NCBI GenBank assembly: GCA_905478795.1
Contig: CAJQJX010000011.1
Coordinates: forward strand, 1 to 64,000
Reading direction: 5' to 3'
DNA length: 64,000 nucleotides
Source of the DNA: an uncultured Flavobacteriales bacterium
GTDB lineage: Bacteria; Bacteroidota; Bacteroidia; Flavobacteriales_D; Sanyastnellaceae
Position numbers and translations under genes: made by a program. Within the stretch, counting starts at the first letter, position 1; each line of letters starts with the position of its first letter. The notes beneath the pieces were generated by a model. It saw nothing but the letters and a program-made list of their open reading frames with translations, ran no database searches and had not been told where the DNA came from. Of this stretch, positions 17,053 to 26,560 are shown piece by piece.

Positions 17053-19275
17053 TCAGTTGGCCACCTCGCTCATAAACTTGATCCGCACCAAGCGAATCTC
17101 TTCTTCACTGTAGGCATCTTCCATCTCTTTCAGGACCTCATCAGTGGTTCCGTTCTCGCTCTCCATGAAGCACTCCCACAGCTCTTCGATGCTGTCTTCG
17201 TCGAGGTACTCTTCGATGATGTAGTCCAGCCCCACCTTGGTTCCCGAGGCAACGATGCCTTCAATCATACCCAGGAGTTCGTCCACCGAGCTCTTCTGGG
17301 CTGCAGCAATGTCCTCAAGGGACATGCGGCGGTCCAGCTTCTGAATGATGGTCACCTTGGACACATTCCGGCCCGCTACACTGCGAACAACCGTGTCGCT
17401 TGGGCGGTCAATTTCCTCTTCCTCGACATACCCCTTGATGAGTTTGAGGAAAGGCGCGCCGAACTTCCTGACTTTGGAAGATCCCACACCGTTGATCATC
17501 AAAAGCTCGTCATCATTGCACGGGTAGTGTGTCGCCATCTCTTCAAGACTGACGTCCGAAAACACCACAAATGGCGGCAAGTCCAACCTGTCCGCTTCGT
17601 CCTTTCGCAGGGCTTTGAGCAAGTCAAACAGCGGTTGGTCCAAAGCGGCACCTGAAACGGCTTCGCTTGTTGTGCTTACCCTCATCGGCTTAGGCCGGTA
17701 AAGCGTAAATGCTGTCGGATTGGCCAAATAGGCCTCCCCTTTCTCGGTGAGCGAAAGCACACCGAACTCCTCGGTCTTCTTCTGCAAGAAGCCTCCCAAC
17801 GTGATCTGTCGGATGATGCCCGCCCATTCGTCCACATCCGCCGTGGCTATTCCTGTGCCTTTGAACTCGCTGACTTCTTCGGAACCACCATAGGTGCTGG
17901 TTTCCTGTGTCTCTTTGTCCAAAAGGATGTCACACAAGAATCCACCCCTGCGCTTGCCTCCAGTGGCCTTGACCAGCTTGAGCAGATGGACCACCGTTTC
18001 CTGACCTGCATATGACTCAGGCGGATTCCGGGCGTTGTCATCCATGTCCCACCCAGGGCCAGCATTTGGATCGAATTCTTCACCGAAATAATGGAGGATG
18101 TACTGCCTGCGTGAAGTGGGTGTCTCGGCGTAACCGGAAACTTCCTGCAGCAACTGCATCCCGATTTCGCGCTCTGCAATGGGCTTGCCGGAGAGGAACT
18201 TCTCCATCTTCTCCATGTCCTGAATCCCATAAAAGGCGATACAATGACCCTCTCCTCCATCTCGTCCTGCGCGTCCAGTTTCCTGGTAGTAAGCCTCCAA
18301 AGACTTGGGCATATCATAGTGGATGACAAACCGAACATCGGGCTTGTCGATGCCCATGCCAAAGGCGATGGTGGCCACAATGACATCCACGTCTTGCATG
18401 AGGAAGGCATCCTGCATCCGAGAACGGTGACCCGCATCCATACCTGCATGGTATGGCGCGGCCTTAATGCCGTTGACCTTCAAAGTCTCGGCGATTTCTT
18501 CTACTTTTTTTCGGCTGAGGCAGTAAATAATGCCGCTGCGGCCCTTGTGTTCCTGGGTGTACTGGACCACCTGTCGAATGGCATTTTCTTTAGGCCTTAC
18601 CTCGTAAAAGAGGTTGGGTCTGTTGAAGCTCGCCTTGAATATATCGGCCTCGAGGATGCCTAGGTTTTTTTGGATGTCGTTTTGAACCTTGGGCGTGGCC
18701 GTGGCCGTCAGGGCAATAATGGGAAACTGGCCTATCCCATCGATGATGTCCCTCAACCTCCGATATTCTGGGCGGAAATCGTGGCCCCATTCAGAAATGC
18801 AGTGCGCTTCGTCAATGGCGAAAAAACTAAGCCGGACAGAACGCAGAAAGTCTGCATTCTCTTTTTTATTGAGCGATTCCGGGGCGACATAGAGCAACTT
18901 GGTCTTCCCTGTTGCCACCGCGTCTTTGACCCTCACCATCTCATTCTTGCTGAGCGAGCTGTTCAGGAAATGAGCGATGTCGGGATCGTCAGAATGGCTG
19001 CGAATGGCATCCACCTGGTTCTTCATCAATGCAATCAAAGGGCTGACCACTATGGCTGTTCCCTCTTGAAGAAGTGCAGGGAGTTGGTAGCACAGGGACT
19101 TCCCGCCCCCCGTTGGCATGATGACAAAAGCATTGCGCCCCTCCATGAGGCTCGTCATGATTTCTTCTTGCTCCCCCTTGAATTGGTTGAAGCCGAAAAA
19201 ACGGGCAAGCCCTTCTTTGAGGGAGGAGCCAACTAAAGAGTCGGCATGAAGGAAAGAGTCTACAGGCGTCTCCAT
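17053..19275 (-). CDS. recQ: RecQ-family ATP-dependent DNA helicase
   Basis: A 740-aa 3'-5' helicase for recombination and replication repair. Walker A GGGKS is at 56-60, the DEAH box at 155-158 (FAIDEAHCISEWGHDFR), and motif VI is in YYQETGRAGRDG. The zinc-binding segment (about 380-425), which in E. coli RecQ holds four Cys, here reads AETPTSRRQYILHYFGEEF and then an acidic stretch with no cysteines. An HRDC domain (about 555-630) and a helix-turn-helix tail follow. It is longer than E. coli RecQ (about 610 aa) because of this tail. It is divergent from kdsD and convergent with the amidohydrolase. Confidence 0.93.
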   Translation of the reverse strand: METPVDSFLHADSLVGSSLKEGLARFFGFNQFKGEQEEIMTSLMEGRNAFVIMPTGGGKSLCYQLPALLQEGTAIVVSPLIALMKNQVDAIRSHSDDPDIAHFLNSSLSKNEMVRVKDAVATGKTKLLYVAPESLNKKENADFLRSVRLSFFAIDEAHCISEWGHDFRPEYRRLRDIIDGIGQFPIIALTATATPKVQNDIQKNLGILEADIFKASFNRPNLFYEVRPKENAIRQVVQYTQEHKGRSGIIYCLSRKKVEEIAETLKVNGIKAAPYHAGMDAGHRSRMQDAFLMQDVDVIVATIAFGMGIDKPDVRFVIHYDMPKSLEAYYQETGRAGRDGGEGHCIAFYGIQDMEKMEKFLSGKPIAEREIGMQLLQEVSGYAETPTSRRQYILHYFGEEFDPNAGPGWDMDDNARNPPESYAGQETVVHLLKLVKATGGKRRGGFLCDILLDKETQETSTYGGSEEVSEFKGTGIATADVDEWAGIIRQITLGGFLQKKTEEFGVLSLTEKGEAYLANPTAFTLYRPKPMRVSTTSEAVSGAALDQPLFDLLKALRKDEADRLDLPPFVVFSDVSLEEMATHYPCNDDELLMINGVGSSKVRKFGAPFLKLIKGYVEEEEIDRPSDTVVRSVAGRNVSKVTIIQKLDRRMSLEDIAAAQKSSVDELLGMIEGIVASGTKVGLDYIIEEYLDEDSIEELWECFMESENGTTDEVLKEMEDAYSEEEIRLVRIKFMSEVAN

Positions 19276-19276
19276 C

Positions 19277-19284
19277 TAACTTTG
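19277..19284 (+). promoter_or_regulatory. -7 box for the kdsD-tatC-lptB operon
   Basis: TAACTTTG matches the Bacteroidota -7 consensus TAnnTTTG exactly and lies just upstream of kdsD, immediately outside the divergent recQ start codon. No clear -33 element is visible. Confidence 0.5.
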
Positions 19285-19360
19285 GCGACTTCAATATATG
19301 ACCTTAGACCACACTTTTCACCCCCCAGGTCGCAAGGATTTGTCAATAAGCATTACCAAT

Positions 19361-20350
19361 ATGCCTTCGTCACCACAATACGCTCCTTGGCTCAAATCGG
19401 CACAGGACACCATACGCCTTGAGTCCGAGGCCATTGGTGCATTGGAGTCCCGAATTGGACCCGAGTTCGAGCAAGCGGTTCTCCAAATTTTGAAAGGCAC
19501 CGAACAAGGCGGAAAATTGGTGTTCACAGGTATTGGAAAGAGTGCCGACGTAGCCAGGAAAACGGTGGCCACGCTGAACAGCACAGGAACCGCCGCTGCC
19601 TTCCTTCATGCGGCCGATGCCTTACATGGGGACTTGGGCCTCGTATCGGAGGGAGATGTGGTGATGGCTGTTTCCAAAAGTGGAGCGACCGCAGAACTCA
19701 TTGCGCTGCTTCCCATGTTGCAAGCGCGCGACCTCAACCTCATGGCCATGGTGGGGCGCCCAGACAGTCCAGTCGGACGGGCTGCGAGCGTTGTGCTCGA
19801 TGTCTCCGTTGACCAGGAAGCCTGCCCATATGACCTCGCTCCCACCACCAGTTCGGCCGCACAACTGGCCATGGGCGATGCGCTGGCCATGGCGCTAATG
19901 GAAGCCCGCGGGTTCAGCAGCGAGGATTTTGCCAGGCACCACCCGGGAGGCAGCTTGGGCCGCCGTTTGCTCCTCAATGTGGGAGACCTGCTGATTCCTG
20001 AACACCGTGTGAGCGTTGCCCCAGATGCTGGACTGCGCGAGGTGGTCTTGGCCGTCTCACAGGGCCGGGTGGGCGCGACGGCTGTGGTAGAGGGAACCAC
20101 ATTAAAAGGCATTGTGACCGATGGAGATCTGCGACGGGCTTTGGAGCGTGATCCAAATAGCTGGTCCTCTTTGAATGCAGCCGATGTAATGCAGGTCACT
20201 CCCCGTTGCTTGACCGCGAATACGCGCGCTATTGAGGCACTCGACATGTTGGAATCCAACCGAATTTCGCAAGTTGTTGTGACCGACAATGCCGGCGTCT
20301 TCTCGGGATTTGTGCACCTTCATCAACTGATGGACGCTGGGATCCGTTAA
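19361..20350 (+). CDS. kdsD: Arabinose-5-phosphate isomerase (KpsF/GutQ family)
   Basis: A 329-aa enzyme converting ribulose 5-phosphate to arabinose 5-phosphate, the first step of Kdo synthesis for LPS. An N-terminal SIS domain (about 30-190) contains TGIGKSADVARKTVATLNST and LHGDLGLVSEGDVVMAVSKSG; two CBS repeats follow (about 205-325). The HHPGGSLGRRL linker before the CBS pair is diagnostic. I chose the ATG at 19361, which gives the family-standard N-terminus; an in-frame ATG at 19298 would add 21 unrelated residues. The neighbours tatC and lptB follow on the same strand. Confidence 0.93.
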   Translation: MPSSPQYAPWLKSAQDTIRLESEAIGALESRIGPEFEQAVLQILKGTEQGGKLVFTGIGKSADVARKTVATLNSTGTAAAFLHAADALHGDLGLVSEGDVVMAVSKSGATAELIALLPMLQARDLNLMAMVGRPDSPVGRAASVVLDVSVDQEACPYDLAPTTSSAAQLAMGDALAMALMEARGFSSEDFARHHPGGSLGRRLLLNVGDLLIPEHRVSVAPDAGLREVVLAVSQGRVGATAVVEGTTLKGIVTDGDLRRALERDPNSWSSLNAADVMQVTPRCLTANTRAIEALDMLESNRISQVVVTDNAGVFSGFVHLHQLMDAGIR

Positions 20351-20368
20351 GCCACACAGACTCAGAAC

Positions 20369-21202
20369 ATGGCGCAGGAAGACGGTCAACAGAGAGAGGA
20401 AATGGGGTTCATGGACCACCTGGAAGAACTGCGTCGCCGGCTCTTCTATGCCTTGATTGGCATTTTGAGTGGTGCGGTCACGCTCTTTGTGATGAAGGAT
20501 TGGGTCTTTGAACGGCTCATTTTTGCTCCGCGCAACCCTGACTTCATCACCTTTCGCGCTTGGTGTGCACTGGGCCGGGTGACCGGAGCGGGTGACCGGT
20601 TGTGCGTCACGGACATTACCTATGAGCTGATCAACACCACCATGCTCGGCAATTTTTCTGCCCACATCCTGGTCTCAGCCATCGGAGGGTTCATCCTTTC
20701 ATTTCCATGGACGTTCAACCAGGTTTGGCGTTTCATCCGGCCTGGCCTCCACGGGGAAGAAGCCACCGCCGCCCGCGGTGTCACTTGGGCCGCCACGGTG
20801 CTGTTCTTTCTAGGGGTCTGCTTTGGGTACTTTGTCATCGCCCCCTTGAGCCTCCAGTTTTTGGGGCACTATGAAATCGGCGATGTGAAAGCGCGCATTG
20901 CACTGATGAGCTATCTCAAGACCGTGGCCAGCATCACTTTGGCCGCCGGTTTGATTTTTCAGGTACCTGTTGTCGTGCACTTCTTGGCCAAGTTGGGTCT
21001 GGTGACTCCGGCATCGCTCCGGAAATTCCGCAAACACACCTTGGTCGTCACCCTCATAATCGCAGCCGTCATCACCCCCCCCGACCTGACCAGTCAGGTT
21101 CTGGTGGCCCTGCCGGTGCTCGGGCTCTACGAAATCGGGATCCTGCAGGCCCGCCGCATTCAGAAGCGCCAAGAAAAGGCAGCATCCAGCGGAAACACCT
21201 GA
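20369..21202 (+). CDS. tatC: Sec-independent protein translocase TatC
   Basis: A 277-aa inner-membrane core component of the twin-arginine translocase, which exports folded proteins with RR signal peptides. The N-terminal cytoplasmic motif [14 protein letters not shown] is conserved, as are [32 protein letters not shown] and [23 protein letters not shown]. Six membrane helices are predicted. A Cys-containing insertion ([17 protein letters not shown]) in the first periplasmic loop is seen in Bacteroidota TatC. It lies 18 nt after kdsD and 23 nt before lptB. No tatA/E gene is in the window. Confidence 0.97.
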   Translation: MAQEDGQQREEMGFMDHLEELRRRLFYALIGILSGAVTLFVMKDWVFERLIFAPRNPDFITFRAWCALGRVTGAGDRLCVTDITYELINTTMLGNFSAHILVSAIGGFILSFPWTFNQVWRFIRPGLHGEEATAARGVTWAATVLFFLGVCFGYFVIAPLSLQFLGHYEIGDVKARIALMSYLKTVASITLAAGLIFQVPVVVHFLAKLGLVTPASLRKFRKHTLVVTLIIAAVITPPDLTSQVLVALPVLGLYEIGILQARRIQKRQEKAASSGNT

Positions 21203-21225
21203 AAACACCGACCTTCGTCTCCTAC

Positions 21226-21981
21226 ATGAAGCTCTCCGCAAATCAACTCGTGAAGCAATATGGCCGTCGGAAGGTGGTCGACGAGGTTTCTTTTGAGGTC
21301 AAAACCGGAGAGGTGGTGGGACTGCTCGGCCCGAACGGTGCGGGCAAAACGACCTCCTTTTATATGGTGACGGGTTTGGTCCGCCCTGACGCTGGTGGGG
21401 TCACCCTGGTCGATGGCGAGGGCGGTAAGCACGACATTACCCGAGAACCCATGTACCGCAGGGCGCAACGCGGCATTGGTTACCTGCCCCAAGAACCCTC
21501 TGTGTTTCGAAAGCTGAGTGTCGAAGACAACATTCTGGCTGTGCTCGAGCTCCACAAAAACAACGCCAAGGAGCGCCAGCAGCGGCTCGAAGAGTTGTTG
21601 GAGGAATTTGGACTTGTTCACGTTCGGAAAAACCGGGGTGACGTTTTGAGCGGCGGTGAGAAGCGGCGCACTGAAATCGCTCGCGCCTTAGCGGCCGACC
21701 CCAAGTTCATCCTACTCGACGAACCCTTTGCAGGCGTGGACCCGATTGCGGTGGAGGACATTCAGCACATCGTGAGTCAATTGCGCACCAAGGGCATTGG
21801 AATCTTGATCACTGACCACAATGTCCAAGAAACGCTTCACATCACCGACAGGGCCTACTTGCTTTTTGAGGGTCACATCCTCAAAGCGGGAACGGCAGAG
21901 GAGTTGGCCGATGACCCGCAAGTGCGCAAGGTCTATCTCGGACAGAATTTTGTGTTGCGCAGTAAGCTGACCAACCCATAA
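21226..21981 (+). CDS. lptB: LPS export ABC transporter ATP-binding protein LptB
   Basis: A 251-aa cytoplasmic ATPase that drives LPS extraction from the inner membrane with LptF/G/C. Walker [16 protein letters not shown] (about 32-46), the Q-loop segment [20 protein letters not shown], signature [15 protein letters not shown] and Walker [20 protein letters not shown] are all intact, and the order and wording match the LptB subfamily rather than generic ABC ATPases. It closes the kdsD-tatC-lptB operon. It is convergent with ribE, with a 21-nt gap. Confidence 0.96.
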   Translation: MKLSANQLVKQYGRRKVVDEVSFEVKTGEVVGLLGPNGAGKTTSFYMVTGLVRPDAGGVTLVDGEGGKHDITREPMYRRAQRGIGYLPQEPSVFRKLSVEDNILAVLELHKNNAKERQQRLEELLEEFGLVHVRKNRGDVLSGGEKRRTEIARALAADPKFILLDEPFAGVDPIAVEDIQHIVSQLRTKGIGILITDHNVQETLHITDRAYLLFEGHILKAGTAEELADDPQVRKVYLGQNFVLRSKLTNP

Positions 21982-22002
21982 CGGGGGACGCCCATTTGCT
22001 GA

Positions 22003-22593
22003 TCAACTTTGGCGCGCCACCAGTGCGGCTACGTATTTACCCACCACATCAAATTCTAAGTTGACGCGGTCTCCGGACTTCAAACGGTGGAACCCTGTGT
22101 GCTCCCACGTGTACGGAATGACTGTAATACTGAAACCATCTGCGGAGGAATCCACCACTGTTAGAGACACCCCGTTGACCGTGATGGACCCTTTGTTGAC
22201 GGTCAAGTGATGGGGAGCACGTGGATGCTGAAATGCCACATTCCATGAGCCATCTCTGGCGTCGATGCCCACCACCTCGGCTGTGGTATCCACGTGGCCT
22301 TGGACGATGTGGCCGTCGAGCCGATCGCCCAGGCGCGTGCACCGCTCGAGGTTGACCACGTCGTCCACTTCCCAAGTGCCCAATGTGGTCCGCGACAGCG
22401 TCTCCTCCACGGCGGTCACCGTGTAGCGCTGACCTTCTACGGAGACCACCGTGAGGCAAACCCCATCGTGCGCTACACTTTGGTCTACCTTGAGTTCAGC
22501 CGCCATTTCGGCGTTGAGCGTAAAATGTCGGTTGGTGCCTTCCGTCCTCACCTCGAGGATGGTGCCCATGGATTCTATGATACCCGTAAACAT
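22003..22593 (-). CDS. ribE: Riboflavin synthase alpha chain
   Basis: A 196-aa enzyme that dismutates two 6,7-dimethyl-8-ribityllumazines to riboflavin. It has two tandem lumazine-binding barrels: MFTGIIESMGTILEV opens the first, and DGHIVQGHVDTTAEV with VNKGSITVNGVSLTV belongs to the second. The ATG at 22591-22593 gives the conserved MFTGI start. It begins 10 nt after the stop of the T9SS cargo gene, so the two are probably on one transcript even though they are functionally unrelated. Confidence 0.96.
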   Translation of the reverse strand: MFTGIIESMGTILEVRTEGTNRHFTLNAEMAAELKVDQSVAHDGVCLTVVSVEGQRYTVTAVEETLSRTTLGTWEVDDVVNLERCTRLGDRLDGHIVQGHVDTTAEVVGIDARDGSWNVAFQHPRAPHHLTVNKGSITVNGVSLTVVDSSADGFSITVIPYTWEHTGFHRLKSGDRVNLEFDVVGKYVAALVARQS

Positions 22594-22603
22594 CTGTGGT
22601 GCG

Positions 22604-25306
22604 TCATTCTGCTGGCGGGGCGACCCCGTCCAGCATTTGCAAAGTGCCCGAGAAACGCTCGGGAACGGTTCCGACCAGCCTTCTGGTGTAGGCGGTGCAG
22701 GTGTAGTGAAAGGTCCCGTCGGCGCACATAACGCCGGTTTTTTGGTGCCGGCCATCCCACCCCAAATCGGGATTGGTGGACCTCCACACTTCCTCTCCCC
22801 AACGGTTGAATACCCTAAAATCGACGCTGTCCACAAACTTCCAAGGGAAGGGACGGAAGACGTCGTTGGTGCCGTCGAGGTTGGGTGTGAAGACGTTGGG
22901 CAGGAAATAGAAGGGGCAGTTGTCTGTGCAGATTGTGTCGCTCAGAGCGCTTTCGTTGCGCCGCAAACCTCCGCCTGGTCCAGGCATCAAACTGTCCAGC
23001 GCCGATACCGCCCAACAACCCGCGATGGTATTCCCCCAGTCTTCGGCGGTCAGCGTCAGGGTCGTATCGCCCAGGTTCTCCAATTCCAACAACAACTTCA
23101 ACGGTCCAGACAGGCTGTCACTTCTGTACACACGATAGGCCATGATGTCATCGGCGCAGGTCAATTGAGGCCAAGTCAAAGTGACTTCTTCTGCCGGACA
23201 ATCTGAGGTTACACTCAGGACAGGTGGGCAAGGCGGCTCCAAGTCATATGGCGTCGCACACCTCACGGCGCTCCAATTTTCGATCGGATCCAAAATATCT
23301 TCGGCACCGTATGTGCCCAAGGTGCGCACACGGTAACACGATGGCACCCCGTTGACGAGGCCTGTGTCTACCCATTGGGGAACAGCAGCCGTGTCGATCA
23401 ATTCGAGTGTGCCGCCCTCTAAGACCCGGTAAAACACAAATGCCGTGTCGCTCCACGGTCGACCAGGCAGGACACTGAGGATCACACTGTTGTCTCCCGA
23501 ATTTGCCCGTAAATCCGGGACCGGCGCTGGACTGCTCGTCCCGATTAAATCGTCGCCACTCCAGGCCGACACCTGGTATTCCCAAATGGGAACCTCACTG
23601 TTTACGCCATTGTGGACCACCACGGTGTCCAGGGCGCCAAGCGCCACAGAAGTGGGCGACTCACTGATGGTTTGCCAAGCCTCACCGGATGCGCTTCTGG
23701 CCTCCACCTCGTAGCGATACGGTCCGGGAAATGCCTCCACAGTGTCGGCATCCGATGGTGCGGACCACCTGACCTCTACCTCCCCCTCAACGAGGTCCGA
23801 AATTTCCACTGAAGCCCCCGTCATGACGGGCACATTTTTGTTGATCTCAGCGCAGGCCTCTGGACCGAAACGCGACTTGGCGCCGTTGGGCATCACGGCC
23901 ACCACACGGTAGCAATAGCGCGCACCGTAACTGATGAATTCTGTATCGAGGAAGGCGTTGCTTCCCAAACCATTGACATAGCCCACGAGGGTGTAACCCG
24001 CATTGGCCGGCATGCCCACCGTGCAGTATCCCAAATCTGGGAATCCCGGCCCGTTTTTTCGGTACACCTCATAGCCGCCCAAAGACTGCAGCGCCTCGTT
24101 GTAGCTGTCCGTACAAGGGTGCACCGTCCAATCCACCTCTACGGCATTGCCAATGGGAACCGCATCCGTGGTGGACACTGGTCGCGCGATGACCTTGACG
24201 TTCATGGTGGCCACATCGCTCAAAGGAATGGCGTCATCGTCGGTGGCTTTGAACACCAACTGATATGGCGCCTCTCTCACCGCATCGCATCCGGGCACCC
24301 AGCTCAACGTTCCCACGTTCATGATGGGGTTCCAATTGAACACGGCCTCTGGATCTAAGGCATCTGTTGGGCCCCCTACCACCGTGACCGTCACGTCATC
24401 GCCATCGGGATCCGAAGCGCCCACCTGAAAAATGAGCGACGATCCTTGGAGGACACAGGTGTCTGGCAATACCTCGACCACGGGTGGTTCATTGTTGCAC
24501 ATCTCCACGGTGATCTGCATGTCCCTGATGACCTCGCCCACCACAATCCACTGTCCTCCGACCTCCCTCCATTCGCGGATGCGCAGCGCCATGTTGTATT
24601 CTCCTGCAAGCCCGGGAGAATCCCACACCACGGTGCCGGTTGTCGGCTCTACAAAAAACTCACCTCCGGCTCCCTCAACCTCATTGGGTTGCACAAAATT
24701 TTGGACGGGAAGGCAATTGAAGCCGGCGCAGGAGACCAGGTCGTAGGTCAGTGAATCGCCATCGGGGTCATACGCTCCGGGGTTGTGCTCCCACACTTGA
24801 TTGATGCAGGCGTTTTCTACTGCGGGATAGAGCAGGATTGGACTGTCATTGTGACCTGCTTGTGGGTCGATAATGAGCAGGCTGGAGATGCAGAACGGGA
24901 CGTCAACAGAACCGGGAATGTTCAAGACACCCGAATTGCGGTTGGGGTCTTCTACAATCAAACTGTACACCCCGGGGCCTGCATACGTGTGGGTCCCGCG
25001 GTAGAGGTTAAGGCGGATATCGCCATCGAGCAGCTCTCCAGTGGGAACTCCTGCCGGATTGAGCGGCCCGTTGATCCGAGGCAAGCTGTCGGTGATGCTC
25101 TCTGACCCTTCATCCCCCCAGCGGATTTGTAGAAATTCCCGGTCCGCCACGACACTCGCCTTGGTGTAGGTGGTGATGGTGACCTCGTAGGTGGAGCCGG
25201 TCAGGTGGCGGTAGGTGATTTCGCCCGCCCTGTTATGGGTCGCCTCCATCCTCAACGGAATGGAAAGACAGAGGATGAGCAAAAAGAAAAACGACCGCAT
25301 AGACAT
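22604..25306 (-). CDS. Large secreted T9SS cargo with Ig/FN3-like repeats and gliding-type C-terminal domain
   Basis: A 900-aa protein starting at the ATG at 25304-25306 (signal peptide MSMRSFFFLLILCLSIP). Ig/cadherin-like modules lie in the first 370 residues (HNPGAYDPDGDSLTYDL, VGASDPDGDDVTVTVVGG), followed by several fibronectin-III-like units (GGYEVYRKNGPGFPD, YRVYRSDSLSGPLKLL). The last 100 residues are a type B sorting domain (FLPNVFTPNLDGTNDVFRPF, then FNRWGEEVWRS and GWDG), which directs export through the type IX secretion system and surface attachment. Expected to be a surface adhesin or matrix protein. The frame stays open a further 250 codons upstream, but that part is antisense to pdxA and is not coding. 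Confidence 0.92.
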   Translation of the reverse strand: MSMRSFFFLLILCLSIPLRMEATHNRAGEITYRHLTGSTYEVTITTYTKASVVADREFLQIRWGDEGSESITDSLPRINGPLNPAGVPTGELLDGDIRLNLYRGTHTYAGPGVYSLIVEDPNRNSGVLNIPGSVDVPFCISSLLIIDPQAGHNDSPILLYPAVENACINQVWEHNPGAYDPDGDSLTYDLVSCAGFNCLPVQNFVQPNEVEGAGGEFFVEPTTGTVVWDSPGLAGEYNMALRIREWREVGGQWIVVGEVIRDMQITVEMCNNEPPVVEVLPDTCVLQGSSLIFQVGASDPDGDDVTVTVVGGPTDALDPEAVFNWNPIMNVGTLSWVPGCDAVREAPYQLVFKATDDDAIPLSDVATMNVKVIARPVSTTDAVPIGNAVEVDWTVHPCTDSYNEALQSLGGYEVYRKNGPGFPDLGYCTVGMPANAGYTLVGYVNGLGSNAFLDTEFISYGARYCYRVVAVMPNGAKSRFGPEACAEINKNVPVMTGASVEISDLVEGEVEVRWSAPSDADTVEAFPGPYRYEVEARSASGEAWQTISESPTSVALGALDTVVVHNGVNSEVPIWEYQVSAWSGDDLIGTSSPAPVPDLRANSGDNSVILSVLPGRPWSDTAFVFYRVLEGGTLELIDTAAVPQWVDTGLVNGVPSCYRVRTLGTYGAEDILDPIENWSAVRCATPYDLEPPCPPVLSVTSDCPAEEVTLTWPQLTCADDIMAYRVYRSDSLSGPLKLLLELENLGDTTLTLTAEDWGNTIAGCWAVSALDSLMPGPGGGLRRNESALSDTICTDNCPFYFLPNVFTPNLDGTNDVFRPFPWKFVDSVDFRVFNRWGEEVWRSTNPDLGWDGRHQKTGVMCADGTFHYTCTAYTRRLVGTVPERFSGTLQMLDGVAPPAE

Positions 25307-25408
25307 CGAAAGGTAAACTCTCAAAGGCGGCAGAAGTTGGCCGCTGGTGCAAAAAATCCCACTGCGCAAGTGAAATTGGACGGGGTCCTCGGCCTTCGCC
25401 TTCCGGAG

Positions 25409-25416
25409 TACCTTCG
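25409..25416 (+). promoter_or_regulatory. -7 box for pdxA, 5 nt before the start codon
   Basis: TACCTTCG (TAnnTTCG) is followed by TAGCC and then the pdxA ATG at 25422. The expected transcription start would coincide with the start codon. Confidence 0.45.
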
Positions 25417-25421
25417 TAGCC

Positions 25422-26489
25422 ATGGCAGCGACCAAACCCGTCCGCATCGGCATTACATGGGGTGATCCCCATGGTGTCGGCTCAGAATGCATCCTCAAGG
25501 CCTTTGCCGATGAGCGTGTGCTCCAAGACATGATCCCTGTGGTGTACGGCCACACGGAGACATTGCGTGCCCAAGCCAAGCACTTCGAAGTTGAGGTCGA
25601 CATCCGGCCCACCGAAGAACCTGAACGCACCAAACACGGCGCACTGCATTGTGTGGACATTGTGCCGACTTTACCCCCACCTGATTGGGGCCAACCACAT
25701 CCCAATGCTGGAGACTTTGCCCGCCTCAGCTTGGAAGCCGCGGTCAACGATTTGGCGGCCAACAAAGTCGACGTATTGGTCACTGCCCCCATTAACAAGG
25801 ACACCATCCAAGGCGGCAAATTCAAATTTCCAGGACACACCGAGTACCTCGCCGACATGGCTGGGGTCAGCGATGTGTTGATGATCCTCGCCACCGACAC
25901 TTTGCGGGTCGGAGTGGTCACTGGCCATGTCCCCATCAAAGAAGTCGCCGCTGCCCTCAGCAAGGAGGCCATTGTAAGCAAAGCCCGCCTTTTGCACGAT
26001 AGCCTTGGCAGGGACTTTGGGGTCGCCACCCCGCGCATTGCGATTATGGGGCTCAATCCTCATGCCGGTGACAACGGACTGATCGGAGAGGAGGAGAAGA
26101 CCATCATCTTGCCTGCCGTCCGTGCTTTGCAAGAACAAGGCCTATCGGTCCACGGCCCCTTCGGTGCAGACGGTTTCTTCGGGACCGGCGGCTACAAGAA
26201 ATTTGATGGCGTGCTGGCGATGTACCACGACCAAGGGCTCATTCCATTCAAGAGTCTGTCCTTTGGAGAAGGGGTAAACTTTACCGCTGGATTGCCGATT
26301 GTGCGGACCAGTCCCGATCACGGAACCGCATTTGACATCGCGGGAAAGGGGCTTGCTGACGGCGCCAGTTTGCGCGCTGCTTGCTGGGCTGCGGTCGACA
26401 TCCGGCGCTCGCGAACAGCGCATAAAGAGATGACCTCAGACCCCTTGGAAGTGGCGCCTAGAAAGGACTGGGAGCGTGACCGGTTTTAA
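25422..26489 (+). CDS. pdxA: 4-hydroxythreonine-4-phosphate dehydrogenase
   Basis: A 355-aa metal-dependent dehydrogenase of the DXP-dependent pyridoxal-phosphate pathway; it oxidises 4-phosphohydroxy-L-threonine with NAD. Family motifs: IGITWGDPHGVGSECILKAF at the N-terminus, VDVLVTAPINKDTIQ (about 117-131), FPGHTEYLADMAG with a metal/substrate His, and AMYHDQGLIPFK with a metal His near 265. PGHTEYL and MYHDQG are diagnostic for PdxA. It is divergent from the T9SS cargo gene, with a 115-nt gap. Confidence 0.96.
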   Translation: MAATKPVRIGITWGDPHGVGSECILKAFADERVLQDMIPVVYGHTETLRAQAKHFEVEVDIRPTEEPERTKHGALHCVDIVPTLPPPDWGQPHPNAGDFARLSLEAAVNDLAANKVDVLVTAPINKDTIQGGKFKFPGHTEYLADMAGVSDVLMILATDTLRVGVVTGHVPIKEVAAALSKEAIVSKARLLHDSLGRDFGVATPRIAIMGLNPHAGDNGLIGEEEKTIILPAVRALQEQGLSVHGPFGADGFFGTGGYKKFDGVLAMYHDQGLIPFKSLSFGEGVNFTAGLPIVRTSPDHGTAFDIAGKGLADGASLRAACWAAVDIRRSRTAHKEMTSDPLEVAPRKDWERDRF

Positions 26490-26527
26490 GCGCAAACTGC
26501 GCTGCACCAAGATTGCATTGAAACCCG

Positions 26528-26535
26528 TACCTTTG
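26528..26535 (+). promoter_or_regulatory. -7 box for yceD-rpmF
   Basis: TACCTTTG matches the TAnnTTTG consensus exactly, 25 nt upstream of the yceD ATG. It lies 38 nt after the pdxA stop. Confidence 0.5.
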
Positions 26536-26560
26536 CCCCCCCTCAAAGCTGGGGTCACGC

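Noticed and set aside
25307-26056. 250-codon N-terminal extension of the 900-aa T9SS cargo frame
   Set aside because: It is antisense to pdxA, has no protein-like composition, and a proper signal peptide begins at 25306.
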